A stretch of DNA of 11,028 bases. It comes from JAQSWP01 sp050185515 (GTDB lineage: Bacteria > Pseudomonadota > Alphaproteobacteria > Reyranellales > JAQSWP01). Both the position numbers and the translations under genes were made by a program. The notes under the pieces are model-generated. The model had not been told where the DNA came from and made no database searches. It worked only from the letters and a program-made list of their open reading frames with translations. The stretch is taken from the NCBI GenBank assembly GCA_050185515.1, contig JBFWZG010000126.1:1-11028 (forward strand), written 5' to 3'. This document shows positions 1 through 6,625 of this stretch, one piece after another; positions within the stretch are counted from its first letter, which is position 1, and the number at the start of each line of letters is the position of its first letter.

Positions 1-29
1 GGGGTGTTCTGTTGCAGGAAAGGGCCCGC
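1..29 (+). ncRNA. ffs: Probable 3' end of the SRP (4.5S-type) RNA gene, partial
   Basis: The first bases read GGGGTGTTCTGTTGCAGG and then AGGGCCC. This resembles the 3' strand of the bacterial signal recognition particle RNA, which in E. coli ends GGGATGTAGCTGGCAGGGCCCCC. From general knowledge, ffs often sits directly before dnaX in Alphaproteobacteria, and dnaX starts at 38. The conserved tetraloop and domain IV core lie outside the window, so the call rests on the 3' terminal match and the location. The right boundary is approximate. The purine run AGGAAAGG at 16-23 would belong to this RNA and sits about 14 bases from the dnaX ATG, rather far for a ribosome binding site. Confidence 0.42.
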
Positions 30-37
30 GCCACGCC

Positions 38-1834
38 ATGACCGACGCGCCAGAAGCCCTGCCCTACCGCGTCCTCGCCCGCAAGTACCGGCCCACCAGT
101 TTCCAGACCCTGATCGGCCAGGAGGCGATGGTGCGCACCCTGCGCAACGCCATCGAATCGGGCCGCCTGGCGCATGCCTTCATGCTCACCGGCGTGCGCG
201 GGGTGGGCAAGACCACCACCGCCCGCATCATCGCCCGGGCGCTGAACTGCATCGGTCCCGACGGCAAGGGCAGCGAGACGGTCGAGCCCTGCGGCGTTTG
301 CGAGAACTGCCTCGCCATCGCCGAGGACCGGCACATGGACGTCATCGAGATGGACGCCGCCTCGCGCACCGGCATCGCCGACATCCGCGAGCTGATCGAG
401 GGCGTGCGCTTCAAGCCGGCCTCGGCGCGCTACAAGGTCTACATCATCGACGAAGTGCACATGCTGTCGAACCAGGCCTTCAACGGCCTGCTGAAGACCT
501 TGGAAGAGCCGCCGCCGCACGTGAAGTTCATCTTCGCCACCACCGAGATCCGCAAGGTGCCGGTGACCGTGCTCTCGCGCTGCCAGCGCTTCGACCTGCG
601 CCGCATCGACATCGACACCTTGGCCGCGCATTTCACGAAGATCGCGCAGACCGAGAAGGTCGAGATCGCGCCGGAAGCCATCGCCATGGTCGCCCGCGCC
701 GCCGACGGCTCGGTGCGCGACGGGCTGTCGCTGCTCGACCAGGCCATCGCGCACGGTGGCGGCGTGGTCAGCGCCGACCAGGTGCGCGACATGCTGGGCC
801 TGGCCGATCGCGGCCGCATCTTCGACCTGTTCGATTCTCTGATGTCGGGCGATATCCAGTCGGCTCTGGCGGTGCTCGACGATCTCTACAATGCCGGCGC
901 CGATCCGGTCGTCGTCATGCAGGACCTGCTCGACCTGACGCACTGGCTGACGCGGCTCAAGCTGGTGCCCGACGCCGGCTCCTCGGCGCTGACGCCGGAA
1001 GCCGAGCGGGTGCGCGGCCGCGCCATGGCCGAGAAGCTCGCCATGCCGATCCTTGCCCGCACCTGGCAGATGCTGATGAAGGGGCTGCAGGAGACGCAGT
1101 CGGCGCCGTCGCCGATCCGCGCCGCCGAAATGGCGCTGGTGCGGCTGGCCTATGCCGCCGACTTGCCCAGCCCCGGCGACGCGTTGCGCGCCCTGGAGAA
1201 ATCCGGCGGCGCTCCCGCCCCCTCGCCGCGCGCCAACGGGTCCGCCGCGCCGTCTTCCGGCGGCGCAACGAACGCCGTCGGCCGCTCGAGTTCTGCGCCG
1301 GCGCCATCGGGCGGGCCGTCCGCTTCCGCCGGCCTGGCCGTCGTCGCCCGCTCCGAACAGCCGCAGCCGCTGGCCCGCGCGCCGCAACCCGATCTGCCCG
1401 CCACCGCCGAAGCGGTGCTGGCGCTGCTCGAGGACAAGCGCGAGATGATGCTGGCCAACCAGTTCCTCAACAACGTGCATGTCGTGAGCTGCGAGGCCGG
1501 AAGGCTCGAGTTCCGCCCGGCGCCGACCGCGCCCGCCGATCTCGCCAACCGTCTCGGCGAAACCCTGCTGCGGCTGACCGGCCAGCGCTGGATGATCTCC
1601 GTCTCGCGCGAGGCGGGCCAGCCGACCATCGCCGCCGCCCGCGCCGCCGAGGAAAGCGCGCGCCGCGCCAGTGCCGCCTCGCATCCGCTGGTGCAGGCCG
1701 TGCTCGAGGTTTTTCCCGGCGCCGCCATCGAGCGCATCCGGAAGCTGCAGTCGGACGAGGCGCTCGCCGCCGATGCCGCGACCGAGGAGGACGATTTCGG
1801 CTACGACGCGCCCTTGGGCGAGGACGAGCTGTAA
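38..1834 (+). CDS. dnaX: DNA polymerase III subunits gamma/tau (clamp loader)
   Basis: This is the clamp-loader ATPase that opens the beta sliding clamp and, as tau, ties the loader to polymerase and helicase. The 598-residue protein starts at ATG 38 with the typical opening around YRVLARKYRPTSF. The AAA+ module shows Walker A GVRGVGKTT (about 52-60), four zinc-binding cysteines (C71, C85, C88, C91), Walker B YIIDEVHM (about 135-142), sensor 1 FATTE (166-170), the SRC arginine-finger motif (180-182) and sensor 2 GSVRDGLSLLDQ (224-235). A Pro/Ala/Ser-rich linker at about 385-450 precedes a tau-type C-terminal domain, giving a length normal for an alphaproteobacterial DnaX. I found no E. coli-style A-AAA-AAG slippery site, so gamma, if made, would need another route such as proteolysis. 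The gene ends 14 bases before ybaB and is probably cotranscribed with it. Confidence 0.97.
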   Translation: MTDAPEALPYRVLARKYRPTSFQTLIGQEAMVRTLRNAIESGRLAHAFMLTGVRGVGKTTTARIIARALNCIGPDGKGSETVEPCGVCENCLAIAEDRHMDVIEMDAASRTGIADIRELIEGVRFKPASARYKVYIIDEVHMLSNQAFNGLLKTLEEPPPHVKFIFATTEIRKVPVTVLSRCQRFDLRRIDIDTLAAHFTKIAQTEKVEIAPEAIAMVARAADGSVRDGLSLLDQAIAHGGGVVSADQVRDMLGLADRGRIFDLFDSLMSGDIQSALAVLDDLYNAGADPVVVMQDLLDLTHWLTRLKLVPDAGSSALTPEAERVRGRAMAEKLAMPILARTWQMLMKGLQETQSAPSPIRAAEMALVRLAYAADLPSPGDALRALEKSGGAPAPSPRANGSAAPSSGGATNAVGRSSSAPAPSGGPSASAGLAVVARSEQPQPLARAPQPDLPATAEAVLALLEDKREMMLANQFLNNVHVVSCEAGRLEFRPAPTAPADLANRLGETLLRLTGQRWMISVSREAGQPTIAAARAAEESARRASAASHPLVQAVLEVFPGAAIERIRKLQSDEALAADAATEEDDFGYDAPLGEDEL

Positions 1835-1848
1835 CCAGGAGTACCGTC

Positions 1849-2175
1849 ATGGACATGAACGAGATCATGAAGCAGGCGCAGCTGATGCAGGAGCGCATGC
1901 AGCAGCTGCAGGCCAAGTCGACCACCACCACCGCCACCGGCCAGTCCGGCGGCGGCATGGTCAAGGCGACGATCAACGGCGTCGGCGAGCTGCGCTCGAT
2001 CGAGATCGACGCCTCGCTGCTGAAGTCGGAAGAGAAGTCGATGGTCGAGGACCTGGTGGTCGCCGCCGTCAACGACGCGCGCAACAGGGTCGGCGAGGCG
2101 ATGAAGCAGGAAATGGCCAAGCTCACCCAGGGCATGCCCATGCCCCCCGGCGGCTTCAAGTTCCCGGGGATGTGA
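1849..2175 (+). CDS. ybaB: YbaB/EbfC family nucleoid-associated DNA-binding protein
   Basis: A small dimeric DNA-binding protein of the YbaB/EbfC family, almost always found between dnaX and recR and thought to act in nucleoid organisation or recombination support. The 108 residues begin MDMNEIMKQAQLMQERMQ, the usual N-terminal amphipathic helix. A beta core follows (GGGMVKATINGVGELRSIEI, about 34-53), then a C-terminal helix (MVEDLVVAAVNDARNRV, about 65-81) and a Met/Pro/Gly-rich tail GMPMPPGGFKFPGM. I chose ATG 1849 over ATG 1855 because AGGAG at 1837-1841 sits seven bases before it. The same frame stays open upstream through all of dnaX, but that stretch is a GC-rich shadow and not a fusion. 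Confidence 0.95.
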   Translation: MDMNEIMKQAQLMQERMQQLQAKSTTTTATGQSGGGMVKATINGVGELRSIEIDASLLKSEEKSMVEDLVVAAVNDARNRVGEAMKQEMAKLTQGMPMPPGGFKFPGM

Positions 2176-2188
2176 GGCGCAAACAAGA

Positions 2189-2352
2189 CCGTCATCCCGG
2201 CCGCAGCCCGCAGGGCGGAGAGCCGGGACCCATGACAGCGCTTCAATTGCCACCGTACTATCGACACATGTCCAGCCGCCGCCTGGCAATCGTATCACGC
2301 GGCATTATGGGTCCCGGCTCTGCGCCCCTTCGGGGCTTGGCCGGGATGACGG
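2189..2352. repeat. MITE-like palindromic element between ybaB and recR
   Basis: A 164-bp inverted-repeat unit fills most of the 184-bp ybaB-recR gap. The ends are a perfect 14-bp inverted repeat: CCGTCATCCCGGCC at 2189-2202 and GGCCGGGATGACGG at 2339-2352. The arms extend imperfectly to about 43 bases each (2191-2233 and 2307-2350). An inner 7-bp pair, ATTGCCA (2246-2252) and TGGCAAT (2284-2290), lies in the middle, so the transcript could fold into one long interrupted hairpin. It has no open reading frame of its own and I see no clear target-site duplication. Elements of this type with GTCATCCCGG ends are typical dispersed repeats of Alphaproteobacteria. It lies inside what is normally a tight operon. 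Confidence 0.75.
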
Positions 2353-2359
2353 AGTTAAG

Positions 2360-2953
2360 GTGACCGGCCCCGAAATCGACCGACTGATCCAGCTGCTGGC
2401 CCGCCTGCCCGGGCTGGGGCCGCGTTCGGCCCGCCGCGCCGCCCTGCATCTGCTCAAGCGTCGCGACGTGCTGCTGCAGCCTCTGGCCGCCGCCATGGAG
2501 GAGGCGGCCGAGAAGGTGCGGCCGTGCAGCCAGTGCGGCAATCTCGATACCGTCGATCCCTGCGCCATCTGCGCCGATCCGCGCCGCGATCCCTCGATCC
2601 TCTGCGTCGTCGAGGAAGTCGGCGACCTGTGGGCGCTGGAGCGGGCGCGCATCTTCGCCGGCCGCTACCACGTGCTGGGCGGCACCTTGTCGGCATTGGA
2701 CGGCGTCGGCCCGGAAGACCTCAATATCGGCCCGCTGCTGGCCCGCGCCGCCAACGAGGCGGTGCGCGAGGTGGTGATCGCCACCAACGCCACCACCGAC
2801 GGCCAGACCACGGCGCACTACCTGACCGACCGGCTGGCCGGCTGCAACGTCGCCGTCACCCGCCTGGCGCATGGCGTGCCGGTCGGCGGCGAGCTCGACT
2901 ATCTCGACGACGGCACTCTGGCGGCGGCGCTCAAGGCGCGCCGCTCGCTCTGA
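2360..2953 (+). CDS. recR: Recombination mediator protein RecR
   Basis: RecR works with RecF and RecO to load RecA on gapped DNA coated with single-strand-binding protein. The 197-residue length is normal. In order the protein shows a helix-hairpin-helix LPGLGPRSARR (16-26), a four-cysteine zinc finger (C56, C59, C68, C71; CSQCG and CAIC), a Toprim domain beginning CVVEEVGDLWALE (82-94), the conserved GGTLSALDGVGPE (107-119) and the C-terminal GVPVGGELDYLDDGTL (172-187). The start is GTG 2360, with GGAG at 2351-2354 five bases upstream. The first two bases of that site belong to the terminal repeat of the palindromic element just before it. The thioesterase gene follows 21 bases after the stop. 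Confidence 0.97.
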   Translation: MTGPEIDRLIQLLARLPGLGPRSARRAALHLLKRRDVLLQPLAAAMEEAAEKVRPCSQCGNLDTVDPCAICADPRRDPSILCVVEEVGDLWALERARIFAGRYHVLGGTLSALDGVGPEDLNIGPLLARAANEAVREVVIATNATTDGQTTAHYLTDRLAGCNVAVTRLAHGVPVGGELDYLDDGTLAAALKARRSL

Positions 2954-2974
2954 CGCAGAAGGAGAACGCGGGCC

Positions 2975-3373
2975 ATGGACGTCGCCAAGCTCAACAGCCC
3001 GAACTACGCCGGCAGCATCGAATTCACCATCGCCGAACAGCACGCCGACCGCGTCGTCGGCAAGATGCCGGTGCAGCCGGGCATCCTCAACCCGTTCGGC
3101 ACCGTGCACGCCGGCGCCATGGTGTGGTTCGCCGATGTCTGCGCCACGCGCCTGGCGATCGGCGGCACGCAGATCGGCGAGGGCGGCGCCGGCTTCCAGC
3201 TCGCCATCGACCTGCACACCGTGCTGCTGGGCAACCGCCGCGACGGCGAGCTCACCGCCGAGGCCCGCTTCGTGCGCCAGGGCAAGCGCGTCTCCGTCGT
3301 CCGCACCGCCGTCACCGGCCCCGACGGCCGCCTGCTGATGGAGCTGACCAGCACCCACGTCCCGGCGGGGTAG
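2975..3373 (+). CDS. PaaI-type hotdog-fold thioesterase
   Basis: A 132-residue single-domain hotdog protein of the PaaI/YbgC-like acyl-CoA thioesterase group, which hydrolyses acyl- or aryl-CoA thioesters in the cytoplasm; the substrate cannot be told from sequence. The central helix signature is NPFGTVHAGAMVWFADVCAT (about 39-58), with His45 and the acidic Asp54 in the positions that usually hold catalytic residues. Typical strands follow: AIDLHTVLLG (about 77-86), GELTAEARFVRQGKRVSVVR (91-110) and GRLLMELTSTHVP (118-130). ATG 2975 is preceded by AAGGAG at 2959-2964, ten bases away. The 21-base gap after recR suggests cotranscription, although no recombination role is known for this family. 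Confidence 0.88.
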   Translation: MDVAKLNSPNYAGSIEFTIAEQHADRVVGKMPVQPGILNPFGTVHAGAMVWFADVCATRLAIGGTQIGEGGAGFQLAIDLHTVLLGNRRDGELTAEARFVRQGKRVSVVRTAVTGPDGRLLMELTSTHVPAG

Positions 3374-3400
3374 GGTTCTCTGTCGTGGGGTATCGCCTCC

Positions 3401-3485
3401 CGTCATGCTGAGCGCAGCGAAGCATCTTGCTTCGAGCAGTCGATGTCGGGTTGGGAGAAGATCCGTCGCTGCGCTCAGGATGACG
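3401..3485. repeat. Palindromic intergenic repeat (GTCATNCTGAGCGCAGCGA type)
   Basis: Two 27-base arms, 3401-3427 and 3459-3485, are inverted copies matching at 24 of 27 positions (hand alignment) around a 31-base loop. The arm core CTGAGCGCAGCGA is perfect in both. This sequence type is a very widespread dispersed palindrome in bacterial intergenic regions. It lies after the thioesterase stop and could also act as a hairpin at the end of the recR operon, but no U-tract follows, so a rho-independent terminator is not supported. Confidence 0.8.
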
Positions 3486-3581
3486 GACGAGGCACGTGCC
3501 GGCCGTTCAGGGCGCGATTGATTTTCCGTGCGTCGCTCGTGCAATAATGCCGCTTCCACTTCGATGGCAGGAGAGCGGTTC

Positions 3582-3971
3582 ATGCGTGATCGTGTCGTGG
3601 CAGCCGGCGCCGCATTGGCGTTCATCGTCCTGTGCCAGCCGGCGCAGGCCCAGGAGATTCCGCTGAAGGCGGGGCAGAGTTCGGATCTGCATCCCGTCTA
3701 CTGGGTCGACAAGTGCCAGTCCATTCTCAAGCGCATCGTGTCGGTCGAGAAACTGTCCGGCCCGGCCAGCGTCACCTTGTCGATCCGCGAGCAGCCGGTG
3801 CAGGCGCGGCGGCAGAACTGCCCCGGCGACATTCCCGGCGGCATGGTGGTTGCGACGGCCGGTGCCGTCGCTTCGGCCAGCACGGAGACCATCGAGTATC
3901 GCGTCGTCTACGACACCGAGGTCGGCACCAGGCAATCGACGCACAAGCGAACCCTGCTGCTGTCGCCCTGA
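3582..3971 (+). CDS. Small secreted (periplasmic) protein of unknown function
   Basis: I do not recognise this 129-residue protein. It opens with a clear Sec signal peptide: a basic start (MRDR), a hydrophobic core VVAAGAALAFIVLC and a probable signal peptidase I site AQA|QE after residue 23. The mature part is about 106 residues with exactly two cysteines, C45 (WVDKCQSIL) and C80 (RRQNCPGD), which could form one disulfide in the periplasm. The remainder looks mostly beta (SVTLSIRE, TIEYRVVYDTEV, KRTLLL). ATG 3582 is preferred over ATG 3528 because AGGAG (3569-3573) lies eight bases before it and the signal peptide begins there. The signal-peptide Cys18 does not sit in a good lipobox. The gene stands alone between two repeat clusters. 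Confidence 0.8.
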   Translation: MRDRVVAAGAALAFIVLCQPAQAQEIPLKAGQSSDLHPVYWVDKCQSILKRIVSVEKLSGPASVTLSIREQPVQARRQNCPGDIPGGMVVATAGAVASASTETIEYRVVYDTEVGTRQSTHKRTLLLSP

Positions 3972-4007
3972 GCGGCGCGGGCATTCACACACGCCCTCCC
4001 TACTTGT

Positions 4008-4125
4008 CCCCTCTCCCGCCTGCGGGAGAGGGTGGGCGAAGCCCGGGTGAGGGTGTCCTTCGTAAGAAAAGTCGGCGCACCCTCATCCGCCCTTCGGGCA
4101 CCTTCTCCCGCCAGCGGGAGAAGGG
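4008..4125. repeat. Pair of inverted CCCTCTCCCGC...GGGTGAGGG repeats
   Basis: Two imperfect 46-base copies in opposite orientation lie at 4008-4053 and 4080-4125, about 26 bases apart. Each holds its own hairpin (CTCCCGC with GCGGGAG) and a second smaller one (GGGCGAAGCCC, or CGCCCTTCGGGC in the right copy). Together they can form one large cruciform or stem. This is a widely dispersed intergenic repeat family in proteobacteria. No coding content is seen here. Confidence 0.82.
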
Positions 4126-4157
4126 CCAATTGAAAGGGCGCCCGCCGCCACTTCCCT

Positions 4158-4197
4158 CGTCCTGAGGAGCCGGCCGCAGGCCGGCGTCTCGAAGGAC
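4158..4197. repeat. Palindromic intergenic repeat with GCCGGCC stem
   Basis: The core GCCGGCC-GCA-GGCCGGC (4169-4185) is a perfect 7-bp stem with a three-base loop. The flanks GTCCTGAGGA and TCTCGAAGGAC pair imperfectly. This is the second dispersed palindrome family in the 3972-4267 intergenic stretch, which holds no gene. Confidence 0.7.
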
Positions 4198-4234
4198 CGG
4201 CAGCGGGATTCGATTGCGGCAGCGCTTTTTATTT

Positions 4235-4258
4235 CCTCTCCCCGCGAGCGGGGAGAGG
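4235..4258. repeat. Perfect GC-rich hairpin downstream of the substrate-binding protein gene
   Basis: CCTCTCCCCGC and GCGGGGAGAGG form an 11-bp perfect stem around GA, nine bases past the reverse-strand stop at 4268. It may end transcription of that gene. On the reverse strand, however, the hairpin is followed by an A-rich run (from CTTTTTATTT at 4224-4233), not a U-tract, so it is not a classic intrinsic terminator in either direction. Confidence 0.6.
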
Positions 4259-4267
4259 AGAGATCGA

Positions 4268-5473
4268 TCAGAACGACAGGTTCTCCTTCAGCAGCACCCA
4301 TTTGCCGTTCTGCACCTGCTGCAGCTGGGTCGGGATCGACATCAGGTGGTTTTCCTTCGAGAACTTGATCGGCGCGGTGCCGAAGATGTTCTCGTAGCCC
4401 TTGCCGCTCTCCAGCGCCTCCAGCATGGTCTTGCCGTTGAGATCCTTGCCGGCCAGCTGCGCGTAGTGCGCGAAGGTCATCACGCCATTGTAGCCGTAGA
4501 TCACCTGCGTCGTCGGCTCGGCGCCATACTGCTTCTTGTAGGATTCGAACCAGTCCTTGACCTTGCCCTTGACGGTGTCGGCATAGGGCATCTCGAACAG
4601 GCCGGCGGCGTAGAAGCCCTCGACCGCCTCCTTGCCCAGCAGCGGCACCTCGACGACGTTGGCCGCCGCCGAGCCCAGGAACACCGGGTTCCACTGCAGC
4701 CGCTTCGCCTCCGCCATGGCGCCGATGGTCTCGCGGATGATGGTGCCCAGCACCACCAGGTCGCAGTTCTCCGCCTTCATCTTGGCGATCTGCGAGGAGA
4801 AGTCAGAGGCGCCGCGCTTGTAGCTGGTGACGGCGGCGGCCTTCAGATTCATCGCCTTGAGCTGCGCCTCGAAGCCGTCGGTGACGTTCTTGCCGAACTC
4901 GTCGTCCTGGTACATGACGCAGGGCTTCGACAGCTTCTTCTCCTCGATCAGCGCCTTCATCGTGGCGCGGATCGAATCGGCGTAGGGCAGGGTGATGGCG
5001 AATTTCAGCCGCTCCTGGGCGCGGCCCTTCTCCATCGTCCAGGTGAACTCGGCCGAGGTCACCGGAAACAGCTGGAACACGCCGGCGTCGAGCACGATGT
5101 CCTGCGGCGCCAGCGTCGTTGGCGAGCCGAGCGTCGCGACCATGGCGAACACCTCGTCGCGCTCGATCATCTTCTGCGTCGCCAGCACCGCGCGCTTGGG
5201 ATCGTAGCCGCTGTCCTCGATCACCAGCTTGATCTTGCGGCCGTTGATGCCGCCATTGGCGTTGATCTCGTCGACCGCCATCTTCATGCCGTTGGCGGTC
5301 GGGATGCCGAAGGCCTTGATCGGCCCCGACAGGTCCTGGTGCGTGCCGATGACGATCTCGTCCTTGCTGACGCCCTGGTCGGCGAATTTCTGCGCCGCCG
5401 CCGGCAGCGCCAGCGCCGTCGCCGCCAGCAGCGTCGCGGCCAGCGCCGCGCCCCGTCTCATCGCTTTATGCAT
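4268..5473 (-). CDS. Branched-chain amino acid ABC transporter substrate-binding protein
   Basis: A 401-residue periplasmic binding protein of the LivJ-like type I family (Peripla_BP_6), which captures a small ligand, usually a branched-chain amino acid or related compound, for an ABC importer. A Sec signal peptide covers about residues 1-27 (LALPAAA|QK). The mature protein begins with the family pattern EIVIGTHQDLSGPIKAFG (about 39-56) and then NGMKMAVDEINANGGINGRK (61-80). VATLGSPTTLAPQDI and FPVTSAEFTW line the expected ligand cleft. ATG 5473 has GAGGAGGAG ending five bases before it, which favours it over the Met at residue 5. No permease or ATPase gene lies nearby, so it is an orphan component here and its ligand cannot be assigned. 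It is transcribed divergently from the gene at 5690. Confidence 0.93.
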   Translation of the reverse strand: MHKAMRRGAALAATLLAATALALPAAAQKFADQGVSKDEIVIGTHQDLSGPIKAFGIPTANGMKMAVDEINANGGINGRKIKLVIEDSGYDPKRAVLATQKMIERDEVFAMVATLGSPTTLAPQDIVLDAGVFQLFPVTSAEFTWTMEKGRAQERLKFAITLPYADSIRATMKALIEEKKLSKPCVMYQDDEFGKNVTDGFEAQLKAMNLKAAAVTSYKRGASDFSSQIAKMKAENCDLVVLGTIIRETIGAMAEAKRLQWNPVFLGSAAANVVEVPLLGKEAVEGFYAAGLFEMPYADTVKGKVKDWFESYKKQYGAEPTTQVIYGYNGVMTFAHYAQLAGKDLNGKTMLEALESGKGYENIFGTAPIKFSKENHLMSIPTQLQQVQNGKWVLLKENLSF

Positions 5474-5689
5474 GACTACTCCTCCTCAATGCCCGTTGGT
5501 GACCACGCCACTCTAGTGCGTGCCGCCACGATAGCGCGCCGCGCCCCGCGCGCCAGCCCGCCGGGCGGCGCGGCGGCGCATGCCGGATTTTCGTTCCGCG
5601 TTGCGGCAGAACAGCCGGGAACCCCCGCCGTCGGCCTGCCGTTGCCGTTTCGACGCAATGGAGGAACGCATGGTCTCGACCGCCGCCGC

Positions 5690-6136
5690 GTGCCGCGCCA
5701 CACCGCCGCCGACGTCAACGAGCGCATCCGCCGCGAGACCGAGCAGCGCATCGCCTGGTACGTCGCCCACCCCGAGGAGATCGACCGCCGCCTGGGCGAG
5801 CTCGATCGCGAATGGGACATCGAGCGCATGATCGAAGCCAACGCCTCGACCCTGGCGCTGGCCGGCCTGGCGCTGGGCGCCACCGTCGACCGCCGCTGGC
5901 TGGCGCTGCCCGCCCTGGTGACCGGCTTCCTGTTCCAGCACGCCGTGCAGGGCTGGTGCCCCCCGGTGCCGGTGCTGCGCCGGCTGGGCTTCCGCACCGC
6001 CGCAGAGATCGGCCGCGAACGCTACGCGCTCAAGGCGCTGCGCGGCGACTTCCAGCCGTTGCAGCAGGCGAAGGACAGGCTCGCCGCGGTGCTGCAGGCG
6101 GTCGGCTTGCGCGCCCGGAACGCCGCCGGTGGGTGA
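5690..6136 (+). CDS. DUF2892 (YgaP-like transmembrane) family protein, start uncertain
   Basis: Recognisable as a DUF2892/YgaP-like membrane protein: a soluble helical N-part (VNERIRRETEQRIAWYVAHP; LGELDREWDIERMIEAN), a hydrophobic stretch TLALAGLALGATVD then LALPALVTGFLFQHAV, and the family signature GWCPPVPVLRRLGFRT (about 88-103) followed by ERYALKALRGDF. Function is unknown. Counted from GTG 5690 it has 148 residues. That GTG has no ribosome binding site. A good one (GGAGG, 5660-5664) serves ATG 5670, which lies in another frame: it reads MVSTAA and then stops at 5831. One extra base near 5685-5690 would join MVSTAA to VPRHTAADVNERI, so the gene may carry a one-base deletion or a sequence error. 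The upstream continuation of the frame is antisense to the neighbouring gene. It overlaps the next gene by eight bases. Confidence 0.75.
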   Translation: MPRHTAADVNERIRRETEQRIAWYVAHPEEIDRRLGELDREWDIERMIEANASTLALAGLALGATVDRRWLALPALVTGFLFQHAVQGWCPPVPVLRRLGFRTAAEIGRERYALKALRGDFQPLQQAKDRLAAVLQAVGLRARNAAGG

Positions 6137-6623
6137 GCGCCCGCCGCAGCCGCGTTTTCCGGTCTCCGCCGGCGTGCTGCTCGGCCTGGGGCTGGGCGGC
6201 TTCTTCGACGGCATCGTGCTGCACCAGATTCTCCAGTGGCACCACATGGCCACCAGCGCCGGCTATCCGGCCGACACGCTGGAGAATCTCGAGCTCAACA
6301 CCATGCTCGACGGCCTGTTCCACGCCGCGACCTATGTCTTCACCGTCGCCGGGTTGATCGTGCTGTGGCGCAGCGCGCGACGGCCGCATTTCCGGTGGTC
6401 GCCTCTCATGCTCTTCGCCACGATCCTGATCGGCTTCGGCCTGTTCAACCTCGTCGAAGGCGTCGTCGACCACCACCTGCTGGAACTGCATCACGTCAAC
6501 GAAACCGTTCCGCGCGAGCAATGGATCTACTGGGACATCGGCTTCCTGGTGTGGGGCGCGGCAATGCTGCTCGTCGGCCTGACGCTGTTGCGGCGCGACC
6601 GGCGCCAGTCCTCGCGGGCCTGA
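6129..6623 (+). CDS. DUF2243 family integral membrane protein
   Basis: A 164-residue inner-membrane protein of the DUF2243 family, function unknown. Four hydrophobic segments are seen at about 15-35, 66-80, 93-113 and 132-154. The family-like motif GGFFDGIVLHQILQWHHM (about 23-40) and the later NLVEGVVDHHLLELHHV (107-123) place many histidines and acids at membrane edges (H32, H38, H39, D114, H115, H116, H121, H122), suggesting metal or heme binding; that is inference. The start is GTG 6129, overlapping the previous stop by eight bases, so translation is probably coupled. No strong ribosome binding site precedes it. The stop at 6621-6623 lies two bases before the run of N, so downstream context is lost. 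Confidence 0.88.
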   Translation: MGERPPQPRFPVSAGVLLGLGLGGFFDGIVLHQILQWHHMATSAGYPADTLENLELNTMLDGLFHAATYVFTVAGLIVLWRSARRPHFRWSPLMLFATILIGFGLFNLVEGVVDHHLLELHHVNETVPREQWIYWDIGFLVWGAAMLLVGLTLLRRDRRQSSRA

Positions 6624-6625
6624 CC

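Noticed and set aside
1170..1300. Programmed -1 frameshift site in dnaX giving gamma, as in E. coli
   Set aside because: No A-AAA-AAG or similar slippery heptamer was found near the end of the AAA+ part.
4..1848. Open frame running through all of dnaX and continuing into ybaB, suggesting a fusion protein
   Set aside because: The part over dnaX is Arg/Pro/Gly-rich shadow of a high-GC gene. DnaX motifs lie in the frame starting at 38, and ybaB has its own ribosome binding site and start at 1849.
2258..3625. 455-codon reverse-strand frame opposite recR and the thioesterase
   Set aside because: Both forward genes have complete family motifs, so this is a GC-rich shadow.
4008..4258. CRISPR-like array from the repeated GGGAGAG units
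   Set aside because: The copies are few, inverted, of different types and irregularly spaced. They are dispersed palindromes.
4224..4258. Rho-independent terminator after the substrate-binding protein gene
   Set aside because: The hairpin is strong, but the run of T lies on the wrong side for a reverse-strand terminator and no U-tract follows in either direction. It is kept only as a hairpin.
4214..5689. Very long + strand open frame leading into the DUF2892 gene
   Set aside because: It is antisense to the substrate-binding protein, which has clear motifs, a signal peptide and a strong ribosome binding site on the reverse strand. Only the part from about 5690 has family features.
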